Shown here piece after piece: positions 13,194 through 21,113 of a stretch of 21,113 bases of DNA (positions are counted from its first letter, which is position 1; every line of letters starts with the position of its first letter). The DNA comes from an uncultured Ruminococcus sp. Its GTDB lineage: Bacteria; Bacillota; Clostridia; Oscillospirales; CAG-272. The notes under the pieces are model-generated. The model was not told the origin of the DNA, searched no databases, and saw only the letters and a list, made by a program, of their open reading frames with translations. The translations under genes were made by a program, and so were the position numbers. The stretch is taken from assembly GCA_902803255.1 (NCBI GenBank), contig CADCPG010000288.1, positions 1 to 21,113 on the forward strand. Direction: 5' to 3'.

Positions 13194-14756
13194 TCATCTG
13201 CCGAGGTTGTCGGTGATGCCGACGGTCCTGCTCGTGTCGTAGCAGGAGAACACTTCCGCGACGTTCGACGGACGGCTCTTCGGAGTGAGCAGGCTCACCA
13301 CCGGTACGATAACGAGACCGCCTACCATGGCGAAGACTCCGGAATAGATCGAGTTGCGGAAGACGAACGAGATCAGAGGCACCGACGATACGTCGAAGGC
13401 TCCGAGCGAGACGAGCAGCTGGAAGATCTCGAGTCCGGTGCCCCAGACGAACGACGCGATGACGGCCGCCTTCGACGTCTTCTTCATATACAGTCCGTAG
13501 AGGAAAGGCGCGAGGAAAGAACCCGCGAGAGCGCCCCACGAGACGCCCATCATCTGAGCGATGAACACGTTTTTGCTCTTCGCCTGGAAGATGGCTATAA
13601 GCGCCGAGATGACTATGAAGACGAGTATGAAGGACCTCATGACGATCATCTTCTTTTTCTCCGACATTTCCTTTTTCGGGAAGAGCGGGTTTATGAAGTC
13701 GAGCGTTATCGTCGAGGCGCTCGTCAGCACCAGCGACGAGAGGGTGGACATCGATGCCGACAGCACCAGCACTATCACTATACCTATGATCGCGGGCGAG
13801 AGGGTCGACAGCATATGGGGTATTATGGCGTCGAAGCCTTCCGCGGCGACGTCCACGCTGTAAAGTCTTCCGAACCCGCCGAGAAAATAGCATCCGCCGG
13901 CTACGATCAGTGCGAAAACGGTCGAGATGACTGTCCCCTTCTTGATCGAGTCCTCATTCTTTATCGCGTAGAACTTCCCAACCATCTGGGGCAGTCCCCA
14001 GGTGCCGAGAGAGGTCAGCAGCACGACGAACAGCAGGAAGACGGGGTCCTTGCCGAGGAACGACGCGTATTCCCATCCGCCGTTCTCGCCCGTCGCGAGC
14101 TTCTCCATAGCCGCGCTCAGGCCTCCGTTCGCCTTTATCACCGCGATGATGACCGCGGCGATGCCGCCCAGCATAATCATGCCCTGTATGAAGTCGTTGA
14201 GGGCGGTCGCCATATACCCGCCTATCACGACGTAGGTGCCCGTGAGCACGGCCATGATGATGACGCACACCGAGTAGTCGATGCCGTTGTATGCCATCGA
14301 GAAGAGCCTCGAGAGGCCGTTGTAGAGCGACGCGGTGTAAGGCACGAGGAAGATGAAGGTTATGACCGACGCCGCGACCTTGAGGCCGGGCGAGAGGAAT
14401 CTCGAGCCGAAGAAGTCGGGCATCGTGCGGCTCGACAGATGCTGTGTCATGATCCTGGTGCGTCTGCCGAGTATCAGCCACGCCAGCAGCGAGCCGATGA
14501 AGGCGTTGCCGAGGCCGATCCAGGTCGATGCGATACCGAAGTTCCAGCCGAACTGTCCCGCGTAGCCGACGAAGATGACGGCGGAGAAATAAGAGGTGCC
14601 GAAGGCGAAGGCCGAGAGCCAGGGGCCGACCGACCTCGAGCCGAGCACGAATCCGTTCACGTCGGAGGCGTGTTTTCTCGACCTGATCCCGATAAGCGTC
14701 ATCCCGGCGAAGAACACGACGATGAGCGCCGTGGTGATGATCATTGTTGGATTCAT
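13194..14756 (-). CDS. Sodium:solute symporter (SSS/PutP-like family)
   Basis: A 520-residue transporter with about 13 membrane helices, the normal size and topology for the SSS family, which import small solutes (proline, pantothenate, sugars, sialic acid and others) with sodium. Visible family features are the helix-1 segment into GFVLGSRSVGPW, the GGYMATALNDFIQGMIM loop/helix (179-195), LGTWGLPQMVGKFYA (250-264) and VLSASMSTLSSLVLTSAS (331-348), whose Ser/Thr cluster corresponds to the sodium site of helix 8 in this family. Start at ATG 14756, with AGGAAG about 9 nt upstream. It is last in the run after rsmE (87-nt gap). The LPQMVGKFYA stretch is most like the proline/pantothenate-type branch, but the substrate is not determined. 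Confidence 0.9.
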   Translation of the reverse strand: MNPTMIITTALIVVFFAGMTLIGIRSRKHASDVNGFVLGSRSVGPWLSAFAFGTSYFSAVIFVGYAGQFGWNFGIASTWIGLGNAFIGSLLAWLILGRRTRIMTQHLSSRTMPDFFGSRFLSPGLKVAASVITFIFLVPYTASLYNGLSRLFSMAYNGIDYSVCVIIMAVLTGTYVVIGGYMATALNDFIQGMIMLGGIAAVIIAVIKANGGLSAAMEKLATGENGGWEYASFLGKDPVFLLFVVLLTSLGTWGLPQMVGKFYAIKNEDSIKKGTVISTVFALIVAGGCYFLGGFGRLYSVDVAAEGFDAIIPHMLSTLSPAIIGIVIVLVLSASMSTLSSLVLTSASTITLDFINPLFPKKEMSEKKKMIVMRSFILVFIVISALIAIFQAKSKNVFIAQMMGVSWGALAGSFLAPFLYGLYMKKTSKAAVIASFVWGTGLEIFQLLVSLGAFDVSSVPLISFVFRNSIYSGVFAMVGGLVIVPVVSLLTPKSRPSNVAEVFSCYDTSRTVGITDNLGR

Positions 14757-14843
14757 AATAAATCACTTCCTGTCGTTGCGCGCGGCTTCCGCCCGGCGCG
14801 CGAATTTGATGAAAGTCCGGAACGGTGAAAAATAAAGCGGTTT

Positions 14844-15593
14844 TTATGAGAGTTCGTATTTGAAGGAAATGCAGGCAAGGACGAAAGGGGCCGCGCTCTC
14901 GGTCCGGAGTATCCGTTTTCCGAGCGAGACGGCAGTGAGCCCCCGCTCCGCGGCGTATCCGGCCTCGGAGAGCGAAAAACCTCCCTCGGGACCGATGATG
15001 AAAGAGAGAGAAGACGGCGGGCTGCCGGGGAGCGCGCGGCCTATCGGCGTGTCGGTCTCGCCCTCGTAGCAGAAGAGAGATATGTCAGACTTCGCGGCGG
15101 AATCGGCCGCCTCGCGGAAACCCGCGGGCTTCTCTCCCCCTCCGCAGAACGAGACGGCGGGGACGATCCCGCGTCCGCTCTGGCCCGCGGCCTCGGCCGC
15201 GATCCTGCGGTAGCGCTCGAGTTTTCCGGCGTTCTGCGCATCGGCGCGCAGTATCGACCGCTCCCCTTCGAAGAGCACGATCTCCGACGCCCCGCATTCC
15301 ACCGATTTTCGGATGGCGGTATCGAGGCGGTCCCCCTTGACGAGCGCCTGATACACGGTGACTGCGAACGGCATCTCGCTGACGCTGCGCCGCCTCTCAG
15401 TCACGCGCAGCAGCACCTGCCCGCCCGAGAACGAATCGATGACGCATATGATATCGCTGCCGCTGCCGTCGCAGACTGTGAGAACGTCGCCGACCGCCAT
15501 CCGCAGCGAGCGGGATACGTGATACGCGTCGCCGCCGGAAAGGGCGATGACGTCGCCGCGGCAGTCGGAAGGAGGCAGAAAGAACCTCGGCAT
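14844..15593 (-). CDS. rsmE: 16S rRNA (uracil-1498-N3)-methyltransferase
   Basis: A SPOUT-class methyltransferase that methylates N3 of U1498 in 16S rRNA. The 249 residues carry the family motifs in order: MPRFF at the N-terminus with a PUA-like domain, QALVKGDRLDTAIRKSVECG (82-101), EAAGQSGR (134-141), FIIGPEGGFSLSE (198-210) and SLGKRILRTESAAPFVL (223-239), the knotted SAM-binding site. The ATG at 15593 lies only 9 nt after the stop of the phosphodiesterase gene and has no clear Shine-Dalgarno, which suggests translational coupling. In many bacteria rsmE follows prmA; here it does not. Confidence 0.96.
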   Translation of the reverse strand: MPRFFLPPSDCRGDVIALSGGDAYHVSRSLRMAVGDVLTVCDGSGSDIICVIDSFSGGQVLLRVTERRRSVSEMPFAVTVYQALVKGDRLDTAIRKSVECGASEIVLFEGERSILRADAQNAGKLERYRRIAAEAAGQSGRGIVPAVSFCGGGEKPAGFREAADSAAKSDISLFCYEGETDTPIGRALPGSPPSSLSFIIGPEGGFSLSEAGYAAERGLTAVSLGKRILRTESAAPFVLACISFKYELS

Positions 15594-15602
15594 GAGAGTC
15601 TG

Positions 15603-16904
15603 TCAGACGAAGAACTCGTCGATGGCGTGTCCGTCGGCCCAGGGCATCCCGACGCCCAGCACTCTCGCGTATGTCGGGGCTTCGTCGACGGTGGGCCTGC
15701 GCTCGAGCACGACGCCCGGCTTTATGTCGGGACCGTATCCGATGAACACCGGCTGCGGGCCCTTGTCGGGATAGTAGCCGTGAGTCGCTCTGCCGAAGCG
15801 GTAGTCGGAAAGGTCGAGCGGCCGCACGATAGGTCTTGTCCAGCCCTCGGCGAACGATGAGTACCCGTCGGTCTCGAGGACGAACGAGAACCTGCCGGCG
15901 AGATGCTCGAGCTTCTCCGCCTCCTCGGCGGTATAGACCTCGCCTATGCCGTAGATGCCCTCGTCGCGCATATGTTTCAGCACTGCGTACGTCCTGTCGT
16001 ACACCTCCCGATCAGACGGGTCCTTGAGGATGATCTGCGCCGACATGCCGGCCGACAGGCAGTATGCCTTCCAGTCGACGAGTGTCCCGTCGGGACCAAC
16101 GTCGATGAGCCCGTTGTCGGCGAGGATGACGTTCGGCTTGACCGACCTCACTATCTCGAGCTGACCGTGGTCGGAGGTGAGGAAGAAATCGGTGTCCTCA
16201 TAGACTCCGGCCTCCTTCGCGGCCTCCATGAGATCGAAGAGCCAGCGCTCGGCGTCGTCGCAGCCGCGTCTGATCAGATCGTTGAAGAGTCCGCTGCGGT
16301 GCCTGAACGAATCCAGATCCCCGGTATGGAGCATCAGCAGATGCGGCCTGTAGCGCTTTATCATGTCGCACGCGACTTCGACGAGGAAGTCGTCGGTGCC
16401 GGGATGGCTGCGGATCTTCACGTCACCGATGTGAGGCTCGATGCACTCGTCCCAGAGCTTTTCGGTGGTCCCCGCCCTGAGGAAGGCCTCTTTGTTCGTC
16501 TCTTCGGGCGTCTGGGGCCAGTATTCGGGGAAATTGTAGTCGATGTATTCGTGTCCGGCGGTCACCGGCCAGAAGACGCAGGCGGTGGTAAGGCCGGCCT
16601 TTTTGGCGGCCGTAAAGATGTCGGGGCACTTTATGGCCTTTGCGAACCAGTTCCAGGGGACGTTTTTCAGCATGCCCGGGTGGAACTCGGAATTGTTGTA
16701 TACACCGTTTTTGTCGGGATAGCATCCGGTCGACATCGCCGTGTGCGCGGGATATGTGACCGTCGGGTAGATCGTGCGGGTGCGTTTGACCATCGCGCCG
16801 CCTGAAACGAGATCGGCGAACCTCTTCGACTTTCCGAGAAGATATTCGATATCCTCGTATACCATCGCGTCGCATGAAAAAACTACGGCTCTTCTCTGTG
16901 ACAT
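15603..16904 (-). CDS. Alkaline-phosphatase-superfamily phosphodiesterase (NPP-like)
   Basis: A 433-residue member of the type I phosphodiesterase/nucleotide pyrophosphatase group. The two-metal site is complete: D12 (SCDAM), nucleophile T50 (TVTYPAHTAM), D198 and H202 (GDLDSFRHRSG), D245-H246 (TSDHGQ) and H375 (ATHGYYPD). The segment MSTGCYPDKNGVYNN just after the nucleophile is typical of NPP and phosphonoacetate-hydrolase-like enzymes. There is no signal peptide or membrane segment, so it acts inside the cell. AGAGGA (16913-16918) lies 8 nt before the ATG at 16904. It sits between fhs (73-nt gap) and rsmE (9-nt gap). Whether it cleaves a nucleotide, a phosphodiester or a phosphonate cannot be told from sequence. 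Confidence 0.88.
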   Translation of the reverse strand: MSQRRAVVFSCDAMVYEDIEYLLGKSKRFADLVSGGAMVKRTRTIYPTVTYPAHTAMSTGCYPDKNGVYNNSEFHPGMLKNVPWNWFAKAIKCPDIFTAAKKAGLTTACVFWPVTAGHEYIDYNFPEYWPQTPEETNKEAFLRAGTTEKLWDECIEPHIGDVKIRSHPGTDDFLVEVACDMIKRYRPHLLMLHTGDLDSFRHRSGLFNDLIRRGCDDAERWLFDLMEAAKEAGVYEDTDFFLTSDHGQLEIVRSVKPNVILADNGLIDVGPDGTLVDWKAYCLSAGMSAQIILKDPSDREVYDRTYAVLKHMRDEGIYGIGEVYTAEEAEKLEHLAGRFSFVLETDGYSSFAEGWTRPIVRPLDLSDYRFGRATHGYYPDKGPQPVFIGYGPDIKPGVVLERRPTVDEAPTYARVLGVGMPWADGHAIDEFFV

Positions 16905-16977
16905 CCTTGTTTTCCTCTTTCAGTTGCAGTTGTAAATCTTTGTCGGCGTCATGTGCGTGACGCGTGACGGCGCCCCG

Positions 16978-18660
16978 TCAGAACAGTCCGCTGATCGTCC
17001 CGTCGGGCGAGACGTCTATCTTTTCGGCGGAAGGTACTTTCGGCAGTCCGGGCATCGTCATTATGTCGCCGGTCAGCGCGACGGTAAAGCCGGCGCCGGC
17101 CGAGACCTTGACATTGCGCACCGTGACTTTGAACCCCTCGGGAGCGCCGAGCTTCGCCGGGTCGTCCGAGAAGGAATACTGGGTCTTCGCGATGCAGACG
17201 GGCAGTCTGCCGAAGCCGAGAGATTCAAGCTCCGCGATCTGCTTTTCGGCCTGCGGGGTGAAGATGACGCCGTCGCCGCCGTATACGCGGGTCACGACCG
17301 CCTCTATCTTCTGCGCTATGCCTGATTCGTCGGGATAAGAATACCTGAAGGTCTTCCTGCTGTCGCCAAGATCGCACAGCCGCACCACTTCGCGGGCAAG
17401 TTCGACGCCGCCGGCGCCGCCGTCCGCCCAGACGGTCGAGAGCACGGCGTTCACGCCGAGCGCGGCGCAGCTCTCGCGCACAGCGTCGATCTCCCGGTCG
17501 GTGTCGGTCGGGAATCTGTTGACCGCCACGACGCAGGGCAGCCCGTAGACCTCGCTTATGTTCCTCACGTGACGCAGGAGGTTCGGCAGTCCGCGCTTCA
17601 GCGCACCGATGTCCTCTTTCGCGAGTTCGGTCTTCGGCACTCCGCCGTGGAGCTTGAGCGCGCGCACCGTGGCGACGATGACCACGGCGTCGGGAACGAG
17701 CCCCGCGGAGCGGCATTTTATGTCGAGAAACTTCTCGGCTCCCAGATCGGCGCCGAATCCCGCCTCCGTGACCGCGTAGTCGGCGACGTTCATCGCCATT
17801 CTCGTCGCGATGACGGAGTTGCAGCCGTGCGCGATGTTGGCGAACGGGCCTCCGTGCACGAACGCGGGGGTCCCCTCGAGCGTCTGAACGAGGTTCGGCT
17901 TCAGGGCGTCCTTGAGCAGGGCCGTCATGGCTCCGACGGCCTTGAGATCGGAGGCGGTGACAGGCTTTCCGTCGTACGTATAGGCGACGATGATCCGGCC
18001 GAGCCTCTCCTTGAGGTCGGAAAGCGACGACGCGAGGCAGAAGACCGCCATTATCTCGGACGCGACGGTGATGTCGAAGCCGTCCTCGCGCGGCGTTCCG
18101 TTGACCTTTCCTCCGAGGCCGTCGACGATGAACCGGAGCTGCCTGTCGTTCATGTCGACGCAGCGCTTCCATGTGATCCTGCGCGGATCGATGCGAAGCG
18201 CGTTTCCCTGCTGGATGTGGTTGTCGAGCATCGCGGCGAGCAGATTGTTCGCGGCGCCTATCGCGTGGAAGTCGCCGGTGAAATGGAGATTGATGTCCTC
18301 CATCGGGACGACCTGCGCGTATCCGCCGCCCGCGGCTCCGCCCTTGATCCCGAACACCGGTCCGAGCGAGGGCTCCCTCAGCGCGACGCAGACCTTCTTC
18401 CCTATCCTCGAGAGGCCGTCGGAAAGGCCGACGGTGGTCGTAGTCTTGCCTTCGCCCGCGGGTGTGGGGGTCATCGCCGTGACGAGCACCAGATGTCCCG
18501 GCTTCTTCCCGGCGTTTTCAGCGGCTCCCGGGAGTATCTTGGCCTTGTATTTTCCGTAAGGCTCGACGAACTCCTCCGGGATGCCGATGCGCGCGGCGAT
18601 CTCGTATATCGGCCTCATTCTGCAGGCCTGGGCTATTTCGATGTCAGTCAGATGTGCCAT
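16978..18660 (-). CDS. fhs: Formate--tetrahydrofolate ligase
   Basis: ATP-dependent enzyme forming 10-formyl-THF from formate and THF, for purine synthesis, Met-tRNA formylation and, in acetogens, the methyl branch of the Wood-Ljungdahl pathway. The 560 residues equal the usual length of about 555. The P-loop TPAGEGKTTT (66-75) is followed by the strongly conserved LREPSLGPVFGIKGGAAGGG, and HFTGDFHAI, NLVQTLEGTPAFVHGGPFAN, FGADLGAEKF and TGDIMTMPGLPKVP are all present. Start at ATG 18660 with AAGGA about 10 nt upstream. It follows purL by 43 nt on the same strand with no terminator, and the two share the purine pathway. Confidence 0.97.
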   Translation of the reverse strand: MAHLTDIEIAQACRMRPIYEIAARIGIPEEFVEPYGKYKAKILPGAAENAGKKPGHLVLVTAMTPTPAGEGKTTTTVGLSDGLSRIGKKVCVALREPSLGPVFGIKGGAAGGGYAQVVPMEDINLHFTGDFHAIGAANNLLAAMLDNHIQQGNALRIDPRRITWKRCVDMNDRQLRFIVDGLGGKVNGTPREDGFDITVASEIMAVFCLASSLSDLKERLGRIIVAYTYDGKPVTASDLKAVGAMTALLKDALKPNLVQTLEGTPAFVHGGPFANIAHGCNSVIATRMAMNVADYAVTEAGFGADLGAEKFLDIKCRSAGLVPDAVVIVATVRALKLHGGVPKTELAKEDIGALKRGLPNLLRHVRNISEVYGLPCVVAVNRFPTDTDREIDAVRESCAALGVNAVLSTVWADGGAGGVELAREVVRLCDLGDSRKTFRYSYPDESGIAQKIEAVVTRVYGGDGVIFTPQAEKQIAELESLGFGRLPVCIAKTQYSFSDDPAKLGAPEGFKVTVRNVKVSAGAGFTVALTGDIMTMPGLPKVPSAEKIDVSPDGTISGLF

Positions 18661-18703
18661 TCCGTTTCCGTCCTTCTATGCTTAATTATTTTATGCGTGA
18701 TAT

Positions 18704-21113
18704 TCATCCGCGAAAATACTCAGCGGCAGATTCGAACATGCCGATGTCGTATCTTCCCGGCACGTTTAGGTAGAGGCCCGCCCCGGTGCGCTCGCTGTGC
18801 CCCATCTTTCCGAACACCCTGCCGTCGGGGGAGGTTATGCCCTCCACCGAAAAGGCCGAGCCGTTGGGGTTCACCTCGATGTCGTCGGAGACGTTTCCGG
18901 AGATGTCGCAGTACTGCGTCGCGATCTGGCCTCTGCGTGCGAGTTCGGCGACGCATTCGGCGGACGCGAGGAACCTGCCCTCTCCGTGGGAGATCGGGAC
19001 GCTTATCACGTCGCCCGGAACGACCTTCGAGAGCCACGGGGACATATTCGAGGCGATCCTCGTGCGAACGATCTTCGACTGATGCCGGCCGATCGTGTTG
19101 AAGGTGAGAGTGGGGCTGTCGGGGCCGGTGTCGGTGATCCTGCCGTAAGGCAGAAGGCCGAGCTTGATGAGCGCCTGGAATCCGTTGCAGATGCCGCAGA
19201 CGAGGCCGTCGCGCCGGTCGAGCAGGTCTTCGACCGCCGAGGCGATATCGGGGTTGCGGAAGAAAGCGGTTATGAACTTGCCGCTGCCGTCGGGCTCGTC
19301 GCCGCCGGAGAATCCGCCGGGGACGAATATCGCCTGCGCGTTCTTCACCGCTCCTGCGAATCCCTTCGCGGACTCGGATATCGCAGCCGGCGTCAGGTTG
19401 CGTATGATGAACACTTCCGCGTCCATCCCGGCGCGCCTCACGGCCGCAGCGCTGTCGTATTCACAGTTGGTCCCGGGGAATACGGGGATAAGGACGCGCG
19501 GACGGGCCGTCTTCACGGCCGGCGCCGGGCGTTTCCCCTCAAAACAGTAAGTGAACGTCTCGCAGGCTGTCTTCGCGGCGCCGCGCGTCTTCATGGGATA
19601 AACGCTCTCGAGCCTGTCCTCATAGATCTCGTCGAGCACTTCGCGTCCGACGGTCTCCCCGCGGAAACTCATCTGCCCTCCGCATGTGACGCGTCCGAGC
19701 CTGCGGAAGCCCGCCGCGGCGAACATATCCTCCGTACCCGGAGCGGCCTCGGCTATCATCGAGCCGCAGCGCCTGCTGAACAGTTCCGGGAGTGACTGCG
19801 AGCCGTCGAACTCGAATCCGTATCCGCCGCCGCAGATCATCCGGTAGACCGCTCCCGCGGCTCCGCCGTATCCCGGCGTATACGCGGCTCTCACGGCGCC
19901 TCTGCGTGACAGTTCCGAGAGGGTGTTCCAGACCTTCATCTGGGAATCCGGGACCGGAAGTCCGTCCCTGTATTCCGGATCGATGACGAAAAGACTGTCA
20001 CCCGGCTCTTTTATGTCGCCCGTCACGATGTCGGACGTCTTCGAGAGCGTCACGGCGAACGAGACGAGCGTCGGCGGGACGTCGAGGTCCTCGAACGAGC
20101 CGCTCATCGAGTCCTTGCCGCCGATGGCGGCAAATCCGAAGTCCTTCTGCGCGCGAAGGGCGCCGAGCACTGCGGACAGCGGCTTGCCCCAGCGTTTCGG
20201 GTCGGTCCCCGGCTTCTCGAAATATTCCTGAAGAGTGAGATATATCTCCTTCGTGTCCGCCCCGGAGGCGATCAGCTTCGAGACCGATTCGACGACCGCG
20301 AGATATGCCCCGCGGAAAGGGCTCTTCTCCGAGACCGCGGGATCGAAGCCCCACGACATCAGCGAGCAGCAGTCGGTCGAACCGTCTTCAAGGCTCACCT
20401 TCTGCACCATCGCCCCGGACGGAGACCGCTGTCTCTCGCCGCCGAACGGCATGACGACAGTACCCGCTCCTATGGTGGAGTCGAATCTCTCGGCAAGTCC
20501 GCGCTTCGAACAGAAGTTCAGCGAGCCGCACAGCTTCTTCATCCCGCCGGCAAAGCTCTCCGGCGGAAGCTCGCCGGGATCGCGCGGCGGTTCGGTCTGT
20601 ACGCTTATGTGCTTCTCGGCGCCGGCCGTGTCGAGGAAGGCACGGCTGATGTCGACGACCTTCTGTCCGTTCCAGTGCATGACGAGACGCGGCTCTTCAG
20701 TGACTTTCGCGATGACGGTCGCCTGCAGGTTCTCGGCCGCGGCGAGGGCGAGGAAGGCATCGGCGTCCTCCGCCGCCACGACGGCCGCCATCCTCTCCTG
20801 CGATTCGGATATGGCGAGTTCGGTGCCGTCGAGGCCCTCGTATTTGCGGGGGACGGCGTCGAGATCGACCGAAAGGCCGGGTGCCAGCTCGCCGACGGCC
20901 ACCGATACGCCACCGGCTCCGAAGTCGTTGCATCTTTTGATCAGCCTCGACGCGGCGGGATTCCGGAACAGCCGCTGGAGCTTCCGCTCCTCGGGGGCGT
21001 TGCCCTTCTGAACCTCGGCGCCGCATGTCTCGACCGACTTTTTGTCGTGGGCCTTCGACGAACCGGTCGCTCCGCCTATCCCGTCGCGTCCGGTCGCTCC
21101 TCCTATGAGGATC
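18704..21113 (-). CDS. purL: Phosphoribosylformylglycinamidine synthase, single-chain form (N-terminus outside window)
   Basis: FGAM synthase of purine biosynthesis, converting FGAR, glutamine and ATP to FGAM. 802 codons are visible; the frame is open through the right edge, so roughly the N-terminal third of a protein usually over 1200 residues is missing. It starts in view at ILIGGATGRDGIGGATGSS, the first ATP-site region, then GAEVQKGN, DFGAGGVSVAVGE and the second synthetase half with IGGKDSMSGSFED. A glutamine amidotransferase domain begins near visible residue 538 (VLIPVFPGTNCEYD), with PGGFSGGDE, nucleophile C642 (CGICNGFQ) and H709/E711 (ISHGEGRF). The fused glutaminase marks the long form used by some Clostridia, Bacteroidota and bifidobacteria, not the separate PurS/PurQ/PurL of Bacillus. 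An ATG at 20902 is internal. Confidence 0.96.
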   Translation of the reverse strand, partial: ILIGGATGRDGIGGATGSSKAHDKKSVETCGAEVQKGNAPEERKLQRLFRNPAASRLIKRCNDFGAGGVSVAVGELAPGLSVDLDAVPRKYEGLDGTELAISESQERMAAVVAAEDADAFLALAAAENLQATVIAKVTEEPRLVMHWNGQKVVDISRAFLDTAGAEKHISVQTEPPRDPGELPPESFAGGMKKLCGSLNFCSKRGLAERFDSTIGAGTVVMPFGGERQRSPSGAMVQKVSLEDGSTDCCSLMSWGFDPAVSEKSPFRGAYLAVVESVSKLIASGADTKEIYLTLQEYFEKPGTDPKRWGKPLSAVLGALRAQKDFGFAAIGGKDSMSGSFEDLDVPPTLVSFAVTLSKTSDIVTGDIKEPGDSLFVIDPEYRDGLPVPDSQMKVWNTLSELSRRGAVRAAYTPGYGGAAGAVYRMICGGGYGFEFDGSQSLPELFSRRCGSMIAEAAPGTEDMFAAAGFRRLGRVTCGGQMSFRGETVGREVLDEIYEDRLESVYPMKTRGAAKTACETFTYCFEGKRPAPAVKTARPRVLIPVFPGTNCEYDSAAAVRRAGMDAEVFIIRNLTPAAISESAKGFAGAVKNAQAIFVPGGFSGGDEPDGSGKFITAFFRNPDIASAVEDLLDRRDGLVCGICNGFQALIKLGLLPYGRITDTGPDSPTLTFNTIGRHQSKIVRTRIASNMSPWLSKVVPGDVISVPISHGEGRFLASAECVAELARRGQIATQYCDISGNVSDDIEVNPNGSAFSVEGITSPDGRVFGKMGHSERTGAGLYLNVPGRYDIGMFESAAEYFRG

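Noticed and set aside
16944..16963. Terminator between fhs and the phosphodiesterase gene
   Set aside because: GCGTCA/TGACGC gives only a six-pair stem without a T run, so it does not support ending the transcript.
17569..19101. 510-codon plus-strand open frame
   Set aside because: It is antisense to fhs and purL, both of which are firm, and its product is a low-complexity Arg-rich chain with no family look.
1..21113. CRISPR, tRNA/rRNA, insertion sequence, phage or defence system
   Set aside because: I saw no regularly spaced repeats, no tRNA cloverleaf, no transposase or integrase motif and no known defence proteins on either strand.

Overview
This window looks like a chromosomal segment of a fairly GC-rich Firmicute, probably an uncultured gut clostridium (Oscillospiraceae/Eubacteriales-like). 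The basis is AGGAGG-type ribosome binding sites, AT-rich promoter islands with near-perfect TTGACA-17-TATAAT boxes inside GC-rich DNA, a single-chain PurL with a fused glutaminase domain, and a secreted protein with a Thr/Pro-rich stalk and a Gly-Cys/transmembrane/Arg-Arg tail. The species assignment is inference. I see no tRNA, rRNA, CRISPR array, insertion sequence, phage gene or defence gene.

Layout. (1) 1-777, minus: 5' part of an unrecognised beta-propeller-like protein with a clear promoter. (2) 1153-4068, plus: an operon for D-galactonate breakdown, made of DgoD dehydratase, a KDPG/KDPGal-type aldolase and a PfkB-family 2-keto-3-deoxy-sugar kinase. It ends in an 18-bp terminator hairpin. 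(3) 4162-6533, minus: a two-gene unit of a probable alpha/alpha-toroid carbohydrate-active protein and a six-helix membrane protein, joined by an ATGA overlap and preceded by a hairpin-rich leader. (4) 6796-7170, plus: desulfoferrodoxin (superoxide reductase) with its own promoter and terminator. (5) 7264-10006, minus: a TldD/TldE protease pair from one consensus promoter. (6) 10172-10798, minus: a solitary trpF. (7) 11061-11798, plus: an acyl-ACP thioesterase. (8) 11949-12998, minus: a secreted, C-terminally membrane-anchored protein. (9) 13194-21113, minus: a same-strand run in transcription order purL (5' end outside the window), fhs, an alkaline-phosphatase-superfamily phosphodiesterase, rsmE and a sodium:solute symporter.

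How the genes work together. The dgo genes convert galactonate to pyruvate and glyceraldehyde-3-phosphate. PurL and Fhs are linked by purine synthesis, since Fhs makes the 10-formyl-THF used by formyl-transfer steps of that pathway. TldD and TldE are expected to form one heteromeric metalloprotease. The other genes are separate housekeeping or surface functions. Convergent gene ends carry long perfect hairpins and divergent starts carry consensus promoters, so transcription units can be read with some confidence.

I did not find a convincing new multi-gene system. The parts most worth a second look are the toroid/membrane-protein pair with its structured leader, the anchored surface protein, the orphan trpF with a tiny overlapping upstream ORF, and the promoter/terminator overlap near 842-899.
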